Source of the DNA: Salinicola peritrichatus | Lineage (GTDB): Bacteria; Pseudomonadota; Gammaproteobacteria; Pseudomonadales; Halomonadaceae | Assembly (NCBI RefSeq): GCF_003206715.1 | Contig: NZ_PZJU01000027.1 | Coordinates: forward strand, 19,437 to 72,394 | DNA length: 52,958 nt | Direction of reading: 5' to 3' | Shown: positions 1 to 8,228 of the stretch, one piece after another | How the letters are laid out: every line of letters begins with the position of its first letter | How positions within the stretch are numbered: position 1 is the stretch's first letter | Notes under the pieces: generated by a model | What the model was told of the DNA's origin: nothing | The model's input: the letters and a program-made list of their open reading frames with translations, nothing else | Databases searched by the model: none | Program-made: the position numbers and the translations under genes

Positions 1-46
1 TCGGGTTCTTGCGTTAGCACCGAATCGGCAGAGCTTACTGCTCGAT

Positions 47-94
47 CGGCCCCTTGGTGACGCTATTTATTCACCAACCGGCCCCTTGGTGACG
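47..94. repeat. 16-bp direct repeat at 3' end of the LivJ-type gene
   Basis: The same 16 bases occur at 47-62 and 79-94. The copy at 79-94 encodes the C-terminal VTKGP of the binding protein. The other copy lies just past the stop codon and, read on the minus strand in its own frame, gives VTKGPIEQ followed by a stop. The present protein instead ends VTKGPVGE. The likeliest reading is that a small duplication with a 16-bp filler replaced the original last three residues and left the old tail as 3' untranslated sequence. Confidence 0.75.
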
Positions 95-1269
95 AACTGG
101 CCATCCTCGACCGCCATCTCGACCACGATGCCCGGCACGTCACCGTTGTCGTCGAACTCCGCGCTGCCGGAAGCGCCTTCGTAGTTGATCTCCTTGCCCT
201 CTTTGATCAGCTGCTTGGCCTTTTCCCACTCGCCCGGCAGGATCGTCTCGCCCGGCGCGGTCGCGACATCGCGCAGCGCCTCGGAGAGCCCCTCGCGATC
301 GGCACTGCCGTTCTTCTCGATCGCCAGTGCCAGCAGGAAGGCGGCGTCGTAGGACTGCGCCGCGAATACCGCGCTGGGATCGATGCCAGCCTTCTCGGCC
401 AGATCGTTGAAGATGCCCGAACCGGGAACGTCCGGCGAGCCCGGCCGCGTGGCGATCATCCCCTCGAGCACGTCCGCGCCGATCGCGTCGACCAGCGAGT
501 TGCCGACCATGCCGTCGGCGCCGATGAACTGGGTGAAGGCGCCGCTTTCGTATGCCTGACGCAGGATCGTCTGCCCGGAGGTATCGGCATAGGCAAGCAC
601 AACCAGCGCCTGCGAGCCGCTGGCGGATAGCTGGCCGATCTCCGAGCGGTAGTCGGCGCGATTATCTTCGTGAGCCAGGTTGGCCGAAACCGTGCCGCCC
701 TCGGCTTCGAAGGTCTTGGTGAAAGCGCCGTCCAGCCCTTGACCGTAGTCGTTGTTGACGTAGGTCACGGCGACATCCTCGATGCCCTTAGAGATCAGTA
801 GTTTGGCCAGCTGTTCACCCTGGAAGGCATCGGATGGCACGGTGCGGAAGACCAGATCGTTGTCATCCAGATCGGTGACCGCCGGCGCGGTGGACGCCGG
901 CGAGACCATGACCACACCGCCGGGAATCGCCGCATTGTTGGCCGCCGCGATGGTCGCGCCGGTACACAATGCGCCGACGATCGCGGTGACCTGTTCGCTG
1001 TTCACCAGCCGGTCGGCGGCGTTGGAAGCCGCCGAGGCGTCCGAACAGGTGGTATCGCCAGAAGGCATGGTCATCTTCTCGCCATCGAGTAGACCGCCCT
1101 GGTCGTTGACCTCCTGCATCGCTAACTTGGCACCGTCGAAGATCGGCGGGGTCAGACTCTCGATACCGCCGGTGAAGCCCCCGAGGAATCCCACCTTGAC
1201 ATCCGCCTGCGCAGCACCGGCACACACCGAGGTCGCGGCGATCGCCAGCGCGAGAACTGTCTTTTTCAT
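67..1269 (-). CDS. Branched-chain amino acid-type ABC transporter substrate-binding protein (LivJ/LivK family)
   Basis: A 400-residue periplasmic binding protein of the type I fold used by Leu/Ile/Val and related amide or amino acid importers. The N-terminus is a classic signal peptide (MKKTVLALAIAAT, cleaved near AQA-DV), followed by VKVGFLGGFTGG, the usual opening of the mature domain. The ATG at 1269 is preferred to a GTG at 1281 because an AAAGAG ribosome binding site lies about ten bases upstream of the ATG and touches the GTG. No permease or ATPase genes are visible, so any partners lie beyond the window start. The true ligand cannot be told from sequence. The C-terminal three residues look altered by a local duplication. 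Confidence 0.9.
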   Translation of the reverse strand: MKKTVLALAIAATSVCAGAAQADVKVGFLGGFTGGIESLTPPIFDGAKLAMQEVNDQGGLLDGEKMTMPSGDTTCSDASAASNAADRLVNSEQVTAIVGALCTGATIAAANNAAIPGGVVMVSPASTAPAVTDLDDNDLVFRTVPSDAFQGEQLAKLLISKGIEDVAVTYVNNDYGQGLDGAFTKTFEAEGGTVSANLAHEDNRADYRSEIGQLSASGSQALVVLAYADTSGQTILRQAYESGAFTQFIGADGMVGNSLVDAIGADVLEGMIATRPGSPDVPGSGIFNDLAEKAGIDPSAVFAAQSYDAAFLLALAIEKNGSADREGLSEALRDVATAPGETILPGEWEKAKQLIKEGKEINYEGASGSAEFDDNGDVPGIVVEMAVEDGQFVTKGPVGE

Positions 1270-1328
1270 CGTTGTTGTCACTCTTTTGTTGGGTTACGAA
1301 AGGCCTTGTTCACTCTGCTAGCACCTCA

Positions 1329-1374
1329 GCCAAAAGACAAGCGTTGGTAACGGTTCGTGTCCCCGTCTTTTGGC
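1329..1374. promoter_or_regulatory. 10-bp perfect inverted repeat between divergent genes
   Basis: GCCAAAAGAC at 1329-1338 is matched by its reverse complement GTCTTTTGGC at 1365-1374, with 26 bases between. It lies about 60 bases upstream of the binding-protein start on the minus strand and about 125 bases upstream of the next plus-strand gene. It could be an operator bound by a dimeric regulator or a leader hairpin. No regulator gene is adjacent. Confidence 0.45.
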
Positions 1375-1497
1375 AAATTTCCACCGGGTTATATCGTCAG
1401 CGACTGCCCGCAAAGCAGAGGTTGTCGCGGCCGACGGCAATCCTGGCAATTCCGCGCTACGCTGAAGACGCCATCATGTTCCGGCAAGGAGAGAACC

Positions 1498-1800
1498 ATG
1501 CACAAGCACGTCGAATGGGATTCCCCCGGCGACGCCAGCGTCGATAGCCACTACGCCAAGGACGAACAGCATCGAGTCACGCCGCAGCCCGGGATGATCC
1601 TCACCGCCCGCTACCACGGCGCCACGGTCCGCATCCAGGTCGAGGCCTACAAGGACGGCGTCAGTATCGGCAAGGTCGCCGCGCTGATCGACGACGACGG
1701 CGAGCGCCACGACAGCCACGGCATCCTCAATGTCGGCGACATGGTGCGCCTGCCGGACGACAAACGCGCCTTTCAGGCGCCGAGAGACGACGAGGATTGA
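1498..1800 (+). CDS. Conserved hypothetical protein, 100 aa, soluble and acidic
   Basis: The ATG at 1498 follows an AAGGAGAG ribosome binding site at 1486-1493, so the longer upstream open frame is not used. The product has no signal peptide or membrane segment. It is rich in Asp, Glu and His, with a middle part predicted to be beta-rich (GMILTARYHGATVRIQVEAY) and an acidic tail (RDDED). The charge profile suits a cytoplasmic protein of a halophile. I do not recognise the family. It precedes the 58-aa gene at 1895 on the same strand by 94 bases. Confidence 0.7.
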   Translation: MHKHVEWDSPGDASVDSHYAKDEQHRVTPQPGMILTARYHGATVRIQVEAYKDGVSIGKVAALIDDDGERHDSHGILNVGDMVRLPDDKRAFQAPRDDED

Positions 1801-1894
1801 GCCGATCTGGCCGACGATCGACTCGGCGTATCGTCTACGCTAACGAGGCCATCGATCGAGCCATCAAGGCAACTTCATCAAGGAGGAAGAAGCA

Positions 1895-2071
1895 ATGCAG
1901 AAGCAAGCCCGCGTCGAACCGGTCTTCGACAGCAGCGACCTGAAGGAAACGATCACCGGCTGGGTGGTCATCGATGAAAGCCAGCCCGACAACGAGAACG
2001 TCGTCTCCGAGCATGCGACTCAGGACGAGGCGCTGCGCGCCGCCGAGCGCTTCGAACAGGACGAGCACTAA
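1895..2071 (+). CDS. Conserved small acidic protein, 58 aa (intact paralogue)
   Basis: The ATG at 1895 sits behind a strong AAGGAGGAAGAAGCA ribosome binding site. The product starts MQKQARVEPVF and contains WVVIDESQPDNENVV and DEALRAAERFE, ending at a TAA at 2069-2071. It is a soluble, strongly acidic peptide with an amphipathic C-terminal helix. A frameshifted close copy sits at 4910-5079, beyond otsA, and shares the upstream ribosome-binding region, which supports this being a real gene. Function unknown. A link to the osmolyte genes between the two copies is only positional. Confidence 0.75.
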   Translation: MQKQARVEPVFDSSDLKETITGWVVIDESQPDNENVVSEHATQDEALRAAERFEQDEH

Positions 2072-2115
2072 GTCGAACAGTGCAGTACCAAGCCGAACAG
2101 TTCTAGGCCGAACGG
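2071..2115 (+). repeat. Three imperfect direct repeats upstream of otsB
   Basis: The word AGYCGAACAG occurs at 2071-2080 and 2091-2100 and as the degenerate AGGCCGAACGG at about 2105-2115, at spacings of 20 and about 15 bases. It starts at the last base of the upstream stop codon and ends about 65 bases before otsB. It may be binding sites or slippage-generated sequence. Confidence 0.35.
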
Positions 2116-2179
2116 CACCACGCAACTATCGGTTCCGTTCGAACCCGACCATCCACCGAGAGGGGCTTGCGCTGGCCAA

Positions 2180-2950
2180 ATGTCCAAATCTCCGACGCAT
2201 CTTCCTTCTTCGCAACTTCCCCCGCCACGCCGTGACTGGGCGCTGTTTCTCGACTTCGACGGCACCCTGGTGTCGCTCGTCGCCCATCCCGACGATGTCC
2301 GCGTATCGCCGCGTCTGAAGGCGCTGCTCGGCGAGCTCGACAGGACTTTCGGCGGTGCCGTGGCGGTGGTCAGCGGACGTCCGCTGGACCAGCTCGAGCG
2401 CCTGCTCGAGCCGGTTTCCCTGCCGATGGCGGGCGTTCACGGGCTTGAGTGGCGCGATGCCGACGGCACGCGCCACACGGCGGTCGACCAGCCCGCCCAA
2501 TTGGCTTCCTGCCGTGATGCCTTGGCGGCCTTCGTCGCGGCCCACCCCGGCCTGCACTACGAGGACAAGGGCGTCTCGCTGACCCTGCACTATCGCGGTG
2601 CCCCGGAACTCGCCGAGGCGTGCCGCGAATTCTTCGAGGCCCAGCATCGAGCACTTGGCGACACCTTCGAGCTGATCCCCGGCAAGTGCGTCCTCGAACT
2701 GCGTCCCAGCGGTCACCACAAGGGCACCGCCGTCGAGCGTCTGCTCGACAAAACACCGGCCTTCCAGGACCGTACGCCGGTTTTCATTGGCGACGACGTC
2801 ACCGACGAGGACGCCTTTCGCATCGTCAACGCTCGCGGCGGCCATTCCATACGTGTCGGCAGCCAGGATGAGACTGCCGCAACCTGCTACCTTGGATCGG
2901 TACAGGAGGTACTGACATGGCTGGAGAGCCTGACACGGCAAGATCGTTGA
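2180..2950 (+). CDS. otsB: Trehalose-6-phosphate phosphatase
   Basis: Removes the phosphate from trehalose 6-phosphate, the last step of OtsAB trehalose synthesis, in the cytoplasm. The 256 residues fit the OtsB family. HAD motif I is DFDGTL with the nucleophile and acid Asp at residues 25 and 27. Motif II is VVSGRP near residue 66 and motif IV is GDDVTDEDAF near residue 205. The ribosome binding site is weak (GAGAGGGG about 14 bases upstream). The 3' end contains a strong AGGAGGT at 2904-2910 that once served the next gene, now a relic. Trehalose is a compatible solute and stress protectant, which fits a halophile. Confidence 0.95.
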   Translation: MSKSPTHLPSSQLPPPRRDWALFLDFDGTLVSLVAHPDDVRVSPRLKALLGELDRTFGGAVAVVSGRPLDQLERLLEPVSLPMAGVHGLEWRDADGTRHTAVDQPAQLASCRDALAAFVAAHPGLHYEDKGVSLTLHYRGAPELAEACREFFEAQHRALGDTFELIPGKCVLELRPSGHHKGTAVERLLDKTPAFQDRTPVFIGDDVTDEDAFRIVNARGGHSIRVGSQDETAATCYLGSVQEVLTWLESLTRQDR

Positions 2951-3165
2951 CCTTGCCCATGACGCGGAACACCAGCGCGAACGCGGCCTCGCCGGCAACT
3001 GCCAGGTCAGCGTGCCGTTCGATAACCAGGCACACCGCCAGGGCGACTCTCCGAACTCCTCGACACCGCGAATCGCAAAGCGTGGGGCAACTTCCCGCAG
3101 ACCTACAGCATGGTCGGTTGATCAGCTCGGCGACACACCTCAGTCGTAACCAGGAGGAGGCCGTA
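2917..3165 (+). pseudogene. Relic of a glycoside hydrolase family 15 gene
   Basis: An AGGAGGT ribosome binding site at 2904-2910 is correctly spaced before an ATG at 2917 that overlaps the otsB end, yet no long frame follows. The remaining 250 bases translate, across frame changes, into fragments resembling the two ends of bacterial GH15 (glucoamylase/trehalase-like) enzymes: RGLAGNCQVSV, like their N-terminus, and GNFPQTYSMVG plus [16 protein letters not shown], like their C-terminal end. One missing T between the last two pieces breaks the frame. otsB-GH15-otsA is a gene order I recall from related genomes, so about 1.5 kb or more seems to have been deleted. The otsA ribosome binding site lies inside the relic's last codons. 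Confidence 0.72.
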
Positions 3166-4538
3166 TGCCCCGTCTCGTTGTCATTTCCAATCGCGTATCC
3201 ATCCCCGAACCCGGCAAACCCCAGGCCGGCGGCCTGGCCGTCGCGATCACCGGCGCCCTCGACGAATATGGCGGGCTATGGTTCGGTTGGGACGGCGAGA
3301 CCAGCCAGACAGCTACCAGCCAGCCCACCACCGTGCAGCGCGACAACATCACCTACGCGACGCTGCCGTTATCCAAGGAAGACTACGAGGACTACTACCT
3401 GGGCTTCTCCAACGAAGTCCTCTGGCCGGTCTTTCACTTCAACCTCGGTGCCATGGACTTCCAACTGAAGTACGCCGAGGCGTATCAGCGAGTCAACGAA
3501 CGCTTTGCCGGCACCCTAAACACCCTGCTCGAGGGCGGCGAACTGATCTGGGTACACGACTATCATCTGCTGCCGCTGGGCAAAGCGCTGCGCAAAAAGG
3601 GCGTCAAGGATCCGATGGGGTTCTACCTGCATACCCCTTTTCCCGGCTACGATCTGCTGCGTGCGCTGCCAGGCTACCGCGGCCTGCTCGACGACCTTCT
3701 GCACTACGACCTGCTCGGCTTCCAGACCAACAACGATCTGCATGCTTTCCGCCAGTCAGTGATCGAAGCCTTCGGCGCCGAGGTGTCCGGCGACGCTAAC
3801 GAGTGCAAAGGCCGCCAAGTACGTACCGGCGTCTACCCGGTGGGCATCGACGTCGAAGCGCTAACCGCCGAAGCCGAGCGCTCCTGCGACAATGAACAAG
3901 CGCGTCAGCTCAGGGAGGACCTCGGCGAGCGTGATCTGGTCATCGGCGCCGACCGGCTCGACTACTCCAAGGGTCTGGTGCAGCGCTTCAACGCCTTCGA
4001 GGCGCTGCTCGCCAATTTCGAGCATCGCCGCCAGAAGACGATATTCATGCAGATCGCCAGCCCCTCGCGCAGCGCGATCCCCGAATATGACGAACTGCGC
4101 CGCCAACTCGAGGAGATGGCCGGGCACATCAATGGCACCTACGCCGATCTCGACTGGGTGCCGGTGCACTATCTCAACCAGACCTTCCCCCGCGAAGCGC
4201 TGATCGGCCTGTTCCGTTCCGCCCGGGTCGGGCTGGTAACCCCGCTGCGTGACGGCATGAACCTGGTCTGCAAGGAGTTCGTCGCCGCCCAGGACCCCGA
4301 CGACCCCGGCGTACTAGTGCTCAGCGAGCTGGCCGGCGCTGCCAAGGAGCTGAACGGTGCACTGCTGGTCAACCCCTACGATGTGCGCGCCATTACCAGC
4401 GCCATCGAACAGGCACTGAACATGCCACTCGATGAGCGTCGCAAACGCTTCCAGCAGATGATCGACGTACTCAGGCGCAACAGCCTGCTCGAATGGCGCC
4501 GGCGCTTCATCGACGACCTTGCCCACAAGCCCGACTGA
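3165..4538 (+). CDS. otsA: Trehalose-6-phosphate synthase (GT20)
   Basis: Transfers glucose from UDP-glucose to glucose 6-phosphate to give trehalose 6-phosphate, the substrate of OtsB. The 457 residues match the usual length. Visible landmarks are the N-terminal VVISNRVS and GGLAVAI loops, [20 protein letters not shown], the nucleotide-sugar site DRLDYSKGL near residue 262, and [13 protein letters not shown] near residue 362. An AGGAGGAGG ribosome binding site precedes the ATG by a few bases. With the GH15 gene lost, otsB and otsA are separated by about 214 bases but are still likely co-transcribed. Confidence 0.96.
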   Translation: MPRLVVISNRVSIPEPGKPQAGGLAVAITGALDEYGGLWFGWDGETSQTATSQPTTVQRDNITYATLPLSKEDYEDYYLGFSNEVLWPVFHFNLGAMDFQLKYAEAYQRVNERFAGTLNTLLEGGELIWVHDYHLLPLGKALRKKGVKDPMGFYLHTPFPGYDLLRALPGYRGLLDDLLHYDLLGFQTNNDLHAFRQSVIEAFGAEVSGDANECKGRQVRTGVYPVGIDVEALTAEAERSCDNEQARQLREDLGERDLVIGADRLDYSKGLVQRFNAFEALLANFEHRRQKTIFMQIASPSRSAIPEYDELRRQLEEMAGHINGTYADLDWVPVHYLNQTFPREALIGLFRSARVGLVTPLRDGMNLVCKEFVAAQDPDDPGVLVLSELAGAAKELNGALLVNPYDVRAITSAIEQALNMPLDERRKRFQQMIDVLRRNSLLEWRRRFIDDLAHKPD

Positions 4539-4550
4539 TCGGCTGGCCGA

Positions 4551-4575
4551 GCCCCTTGCCGCACTCGCAAGGGGC
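4551..4575 (+). terminator. Hairpin just after otsA
   Basis: A perfect 9-bp stem (GCCCCTTGC at 4551-4559 with GCAAGGGGC at 4567-4575) and a 7-base loop begin 13 bases past the otsA stop. No T tract follows, so it may be a weak or Rho-assisted terminator or an mRNA-stabilising hairpin. Confidence 0.5.
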
Positions 4576-4647
4576 GCTCCGGGGGAGTTGGCAAAGCGAG
4601 CCACGCTTTCTACCTTGACTAACGAATCCGCCGAACAGGAGACAGCG

Positions 4648-4859
4648 ATGGCCGACCTGGGAACCTGCGCCTGCGTGGGCTGCGAACACGAAGTCACCAG
4701 CGAGCAAGTGCCATGAGCGAAGGGCAGGCCTTCTGTTGCTCGGCCTGTGCGGCCGGTCATCCCGATGGCATGCCCTGCATCCACGAAGGGTGTCCCTGCA
4801 CCGAGCTCAACCGTCCCGCTTCCCCCGCTTCCGGCGAGTTGCCCCGCGAAGGCCTCTGA
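4648..4859 (+). pseudogene. Bacterial metallothionein, frameshifted
   Basis: The ATG at 4648, behind an AGGAGAC ribosome binding site, starts MADLGTCACVGCEHEV and runs into TGA at 4714-4716. The next frame continues, without gap, as FCCSACAAGHPDG and MPCIHEGCPC to a TGA at 4857-4859. Joined, the two parts give a complete small metallothionein of the SmtA/PmtA type: nine or ten Cys plus His that bind zinc, cadmium or copper. Restoring one C in the CC at 4711-4712 repairs the frame. The alternative is translational coupling at the overlapping ATGA at 4713-4716, but splitting one metal cluster over two peptides is unlikely. A sequencing error cannot be excluded. Confidence 0.75.
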
Positions 4860-4909
4860 TCCGGACACCGGAAATACTCGAGCCAGCATCCTCAAGGCAA
4901 GGAGCGACC

Positions 4910-5079
4910 ATGCAGAAACAAGCCCGTGTGGAACCGGTATTCACCGCCTGAACGAGAAGGTCACCGACTGGGTCGTGATCGACGAAAGCCAGCCCGACAA
5001 CGAGAACGTCGTCTCCCAGCACGACACCCAGGACGAGGCGCTGCGCGCCGCCGAGCGGTTCGAAAACGAGGAGCATTGA
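4910..5079 (+). pseudogene. Frameshifted paralogue of the 58-aa protein at 1895
   Basis: It starts MQKQARVEPVF exactly like the intact gene, then meets TGA at 4949-4951. The rest of the homologue (VTDWVVIDESQPDNENVV, then DEALRAAERFENEEH and stop) continues in another frame. Against the intact copy, seven bases are missing between the codons for VF and the Leu-Asn/Lys segment, which explains the frame change. An AAGGAGCGACC ribosome binding site remains. The downstream part is still nearly identical in protein sequence, so inactivation is recent or the frame error is technical. Confidence 0.75.
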
Positions 5080-5092
5080 GCCATCCACCACG

Positions 5093-5109
5093 GCCCGCCA
5101 CCGGCGGGC
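5093..5109. terminator. GC-rich hairpin between convergent genes
   Basis: GCCCGCC at 5093-5099 pairs with GGCGGGC at 5103-5109 around a 3-base loop. It lies 14 bases after the small pseudogene and 65 bases beyond the M48 protease stop, so it could serve either strand. There is no T tract. Confidence 0.4.
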
Positions 5110-5174
5110 TGTCTGATCCCCGCCCCGGCCCCAGCGATGTCAGTCGCGTGCCGGCTTTTCACACCCTTCGTCGA

Positions 5175-6113
5175 TCACCAGTAATGACCAAAGCCCCGGA
5201 AGCGGGGGACACCCGGATTCGATGCCGGCGGCACCGACAGCACGTCGTGCGCGGGATCTACCGGCCTGCTTCGCTGTGGCAGCGACCGCAACCGTGCCAC
5301 CCGGTCCTCCGTTGGGGGATGCGTGCGCAACAGTGACGGTTCGGGAATGCGTCGTCCGGGCAGAAACATCTCTTCCCAAAAGCGCCCGACGCGACGCTCG
5401 AGCTTGAGCAGCGCCCTGGCCAGCCCGGCGGGATCCCCGGTCAGCTCCGCCGCCGCCCGGTCGGCATCGTACTCCCGGCTACGCGACAAGGCCAGCTGCA
5501 GAAGCGCCATCAGAAGCGGCGAGAAGGCCAGTAACAGCAGTATGTGCCAGGGCAGATAAGCGGCCCCGGTCAAGAACAGCGGCAGGTTCAGCAACAGAAT
5601 CAGCTGACCGATCCAGGAGGCCAGGGAGACGATCCGCGACATGGCATCGGCAAGCCCCATGATCCACAGGTCACGGTGTGAAATATGCGCGACCTCATGC
5701 GCCAGAACCCCCTGCAGCTCCCGCCGGTCCAGCAGTCGCAGGAGCCCATCGGTGACGCATACCGCACTCTCTTCGGGCGCGCCGACCGCAAAGGCGTTGG
5801 GCAGGCGGCTGGGCACGTAATAGAGTTCCGGCACTCGCGGTAATCCGGCCCTGCGCGCCAGATCCGCCATCATGACAATGCCTTCGGGAAACTCCCTGCC
5901 GCTGAGCCGTCGCGCCTTATAGGACGACATCAGCAGACGCCTCGGCAGCGCCGGGGTCAGGACGAGACCCAGCATCGCGCCCGCGACGATCAAAAACGTC
6001 AGCGCGGGCCCTGCCATCATCCCGACCACGGCCCAGACGATCAGCCCCATTCCGCCGATCAACAGGGCAGAGTGCAAGAAGTTATATACACGATGCCGTC
6101 GAGTGGGGGTCAT
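5175..6113 (-). CDS. M48 family zinc metalloprotease, HtpX-like
   Basis: A 312-residue integral membrane protease. Two N-terminal hydrophobic segments (about residues 12-55) precede the catalytic domain with zinc motif HEVAH near residue 140 (GVLAHEVAHISHRDL). A second hydrophobic pair follows (about 160-205), and ALSRSREYDADRAAAELTG, holding the third ligand Glu, comes after it. Such proteases degrade misfolded inner-membrane proteins together with FtsH. It lies downstream of ftsH on the same strand with a 225-base gap. The pairing is typical of transmissible stress-tolerance islands rather than of the chromosomal htpX locus. The ribosome binding site (TAAGG) abuts the ATG, so translation may be weak. 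Confidence 0.9.
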   Translation of the reverse strand: MTPTRRHRVYNFLHSALLIGGMGLIVWAVVGMMAGPALTFLIVAGAMLGLVLTPALPRRLLMSSYKARRLSGREFPEGIVMMADLARRAGLPRVPELYYVPSRLPNAFAVGAPEESAVCVTDGLLRLLDRRELQGVLAHEVAHISHRDLWIMGLADAMSRIVSLASWIGQLILLLNLPLFLTGAAYLPWHILLLLAFSPLLMALLQLALSRSREYDADRAAAELTGDPAGLARALLKLERRVGRFWEEMFLPGRRIPEPSLLRTHPPTEDRVARLRSLPQRSRPVDPAHDVLSVPPASNPGVPRFRGFGHYW

Positions 6114-6266
6114 CCTTAGTTTCTCGCCATAGCCGCATGGAAAACGCCATTCCTTTCCAGCACGCAGAGTCAGGGCACGCTACCTGGCGGCCACCGAGTC
6201 GCCGAACCTCATGCCCCGGTATTCGGCGTCGACGGAAGCTGCACGCAAAAGCCGACAGGTAGGCGT

Positions 6267-6291
6267 GGCAACCATACCGGTGCCGGTTGCC
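6267..6291. other. Small inverted repeat between ftsH and the M48 gene
   Basis: GGCAACC at 6267-6273 and GGTTGCC at 6285-6291 form a perfect 7-bp inverted repeat in the 225-base gap downstream of ftsH. There is no T tract on either side. No other feature is apparent in this gap. Confidence 0.3.
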
Positions 6292-6338
6292 ATTATTCGC
6301 CTCTATCACAATCCTGACCGGGAACTGGCCAGAACCGT

Positions 6339-8228
6339 TCAGGCAGCCGCGACCTCGGGCACACGGACCTTCTCCGCGACGGCGGCAAGATCAGGCTCAT
6401 CGAGTGTTTCGCGATCGAGCAGTTCGCGAGCCGTCTCTTCCAGCAGCGCCCGGTTCGCTTCGAGAATCGCCACAGTACGCGCGAAGACTCTGTCGATAAT
6501 CGCCTTCACCGCCGCATCCATCCTCTCGGCCGTCGCCTCGCTGTAGCGGCGGTTCAACCACGAGGATTGATCGCCCGTGCCGAGAAAGCCGGGGCGGTCC
6601 GTGTCGTAGCTGACATGGCCGAGTTCCTCATCCATGCCATAGCGGGCCACCATGGCGCGGGCGATATCGGTAGCCTTCACCAAGTCGTCGGCCGCACCGG
6701 TGGAGAGGTGACCATAGATGATCTTTTCGGCCGCCCGTCCACCCAGCAGCACCGCGATCTTGTTCTCGAGTTCCTCGCGGGCCATCAGGAAACGGTCCTC
6801 CGTCGGGCGCTGGATCGTGTAGCCGAGCGCACCGATGCCTCGCGGGATAATGGAGACCTTGTGCACCGGATCCACGCCCGGCACCGCCATCGCGACCAGC
6901 GCATGCCCCATCTCATGATGCGCCACGATCTCGCGCTCGCGCGGATTGAGGACACGGTTGCGTTTCTCCAGCCCCGCGACAATGCGCTCGACCGCGTTGT
7001 TGAAATCGGCCATGGTCACGGCCTCTGCCCGGCGCCGGGTGGCGAGCAGGGCGGCCTCGTTGACGAGGTTTGCGAGATCCGCCCCCGAGAAGCCGGGGGT
7101 CAGGGCCGCCACCTTCTCCGCATCGACATCAGGCGCAAGCGTCACCTTCTTCATGTGCACGGTCAGGATCGCGATCCGCCCCGCCTTGTCGGGCTTGTCC
7201 ACCAGCACCTGCCGATCGAAGCGCCCCGCCCGCAACAGCGCAGGATCAAGCACCTCAGGCCTGTTGGTCGCGGCCAGCAGCACAATCCCCGATGTCGGGT
7301 CGAAACCGTCCAACTCGGTCAAGAGCTGGTTCAGCGTCTGTTCCCGCTCGTCATTGCCGCCGGCATGCTGGCCCGAATTGCGTGCACGGCCCAAGGCGTC
7401 GAGCTCGTCGATGAAGATGATCGCGGGGGCATTCTTGCGGGCCTGCTCGAAGAGATCGCGAACGCGCGCCGCACCGACACCCACGAACATTTCGACGAAC
7501 TCCGAGCCCGAGATCGACAGAAATGTGACACCCGCCTGCCCGGCCACGGCGCGGGCAAGTAGAGTCTTGCCGGTGCCCGGGGGGCCGACCAGCAGCACGC
7601 CCTTCGGCACTCGAGCGCCGAGCCTTCCATACTCCTCGGGGTTGCGCAGGAAGTCCACGATCTCCTCCAGTTCGCCCTTGGCCTCGTCGACGCCAGCGAC
7701 GTCGTCGAAGGTCACGCCGGTTTCCTTCTCCATGTAGACCTTGGCGCGGCTCTTGCCGACCGGCATGAAACCGCCGAACCCCTGCTTCTCGGCGAACTTG
7801 CGAAACAGCAGCATCCACACCGCAAAGAAGACAAAGGCCGGCACGACCCACGACAGGATCGTCCCGACCCAGGTGTGTCTTGGCACACCGGTGATCTCGA
7901 CGTCGGCCGCATCAAGCCGGTCGAGGATCGCGGGGTCCACGATGTTGGTAACGAACTGGCTGTGGCCATCGACCGGTGTGTCGAAGGTACCGGTGATCGT
8001 GTCGCTACCCACGGCGACCGCCCGTATCCTGCCGTCTTCGAGGTAGGACTCGAATTGACTGTAACTGATCGGCACCACGTCCCGTGAACCGGCGATGATA
8101 TCCTGGATAACGATCACCGCGACGAAAGCCAGCACCCAGTACCAGAGATTGAATTCGGTCTTCTTCTCCACCTTTTCGCCCTCCGCCCTTGCCGCTAGTC
8201 TCTCCCCTTCCTTCCGGCCAGAAGCCAT
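6339..8228 (-). CDS. ftsH: ATP-dependent zinc metalloprotease FtsH (accessory, island type)
   Basis: A membrane-anchored hexameric AAA protease that extracts and degrades membrane and misfolded proteins. In 629 residues the order is: charged N-tail, TM1 (about 28-47), a periplasmic domain, TM2 (about 125-145), Walker A GPPGTGKT (about 213-220), Walker [10 protein letters not shown], the second region of homology ([24 protein letters not shown]), then zinc motif HHEMGH near residue 436. All catalytic residues are present. The neighbours are not those of the housekeeping gene (rlmE, folP). A short basic and acidic N-terminal extension before TM1, plus the adjacent M48 protease, points to the second FtsH carried by protein quality-control islands. 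Confidence 0.95.
   Translation of the reverse strand: MASGRKEGERLAARAEGEKVEKKTEFNLWYWVLAFVAVIVIQDIIAGSRDVVPISYSQFESYLEDGRIRAVAVGSDTITGTFDTPVDGHSQFVTNIVDPAILDRLDAADVEITGVPRHTWVGTILSWVVPAFVFFAVWMLLFRKFAEKQGFGGFMPVGKSRAKVYMEKETGVTFDDVAGVDEAKGELEEIVDFLRNPEEYGRLGARVPKGVLLVGPPGTGKTLLARAVAGQAGVTFLSISGSEFVEMFVGVGAARVRDLFEQARKNAPAIIFIDELDALGRARNSGQHAGGNDEREQTLNQLLTELDGFDPTSGIVLLAATNRPEVLDPALLRAGRFDRQVLVDKPDKAGRIAILTVHMKKVTLAPDVDAEKVAALTPGFSGADLANLVNEAALLATRRRAEAVTMADFNNAVERIVAGLEKRNRVLNPREREIVAHHEMGHALVAMAVPGVDPVHKVSIIPRGIGALGYTIQRPTEDRFLMAREELENKIAVLLGGRAAEKIIYGHLSTGAADDLVKATDIARAMVARYGMDEELGHVSYDTDRPGFLGTGDQSSWLNRRYSEATAERMDAAVKAIIDRVFARTVAILEANRALLEETARELLDRETLDEPDLAAVAEKVRVPEVAAA

Noticed and set aside
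4713-4859. An independent 48-codon Cys-rich gene starting at the overlapping ATG
   Set aside because: Possible in principle, but the upstream 22 codons hold the first Cys cluster of the same metallothionein fold, so one frameshifted gene is the simpler reading.
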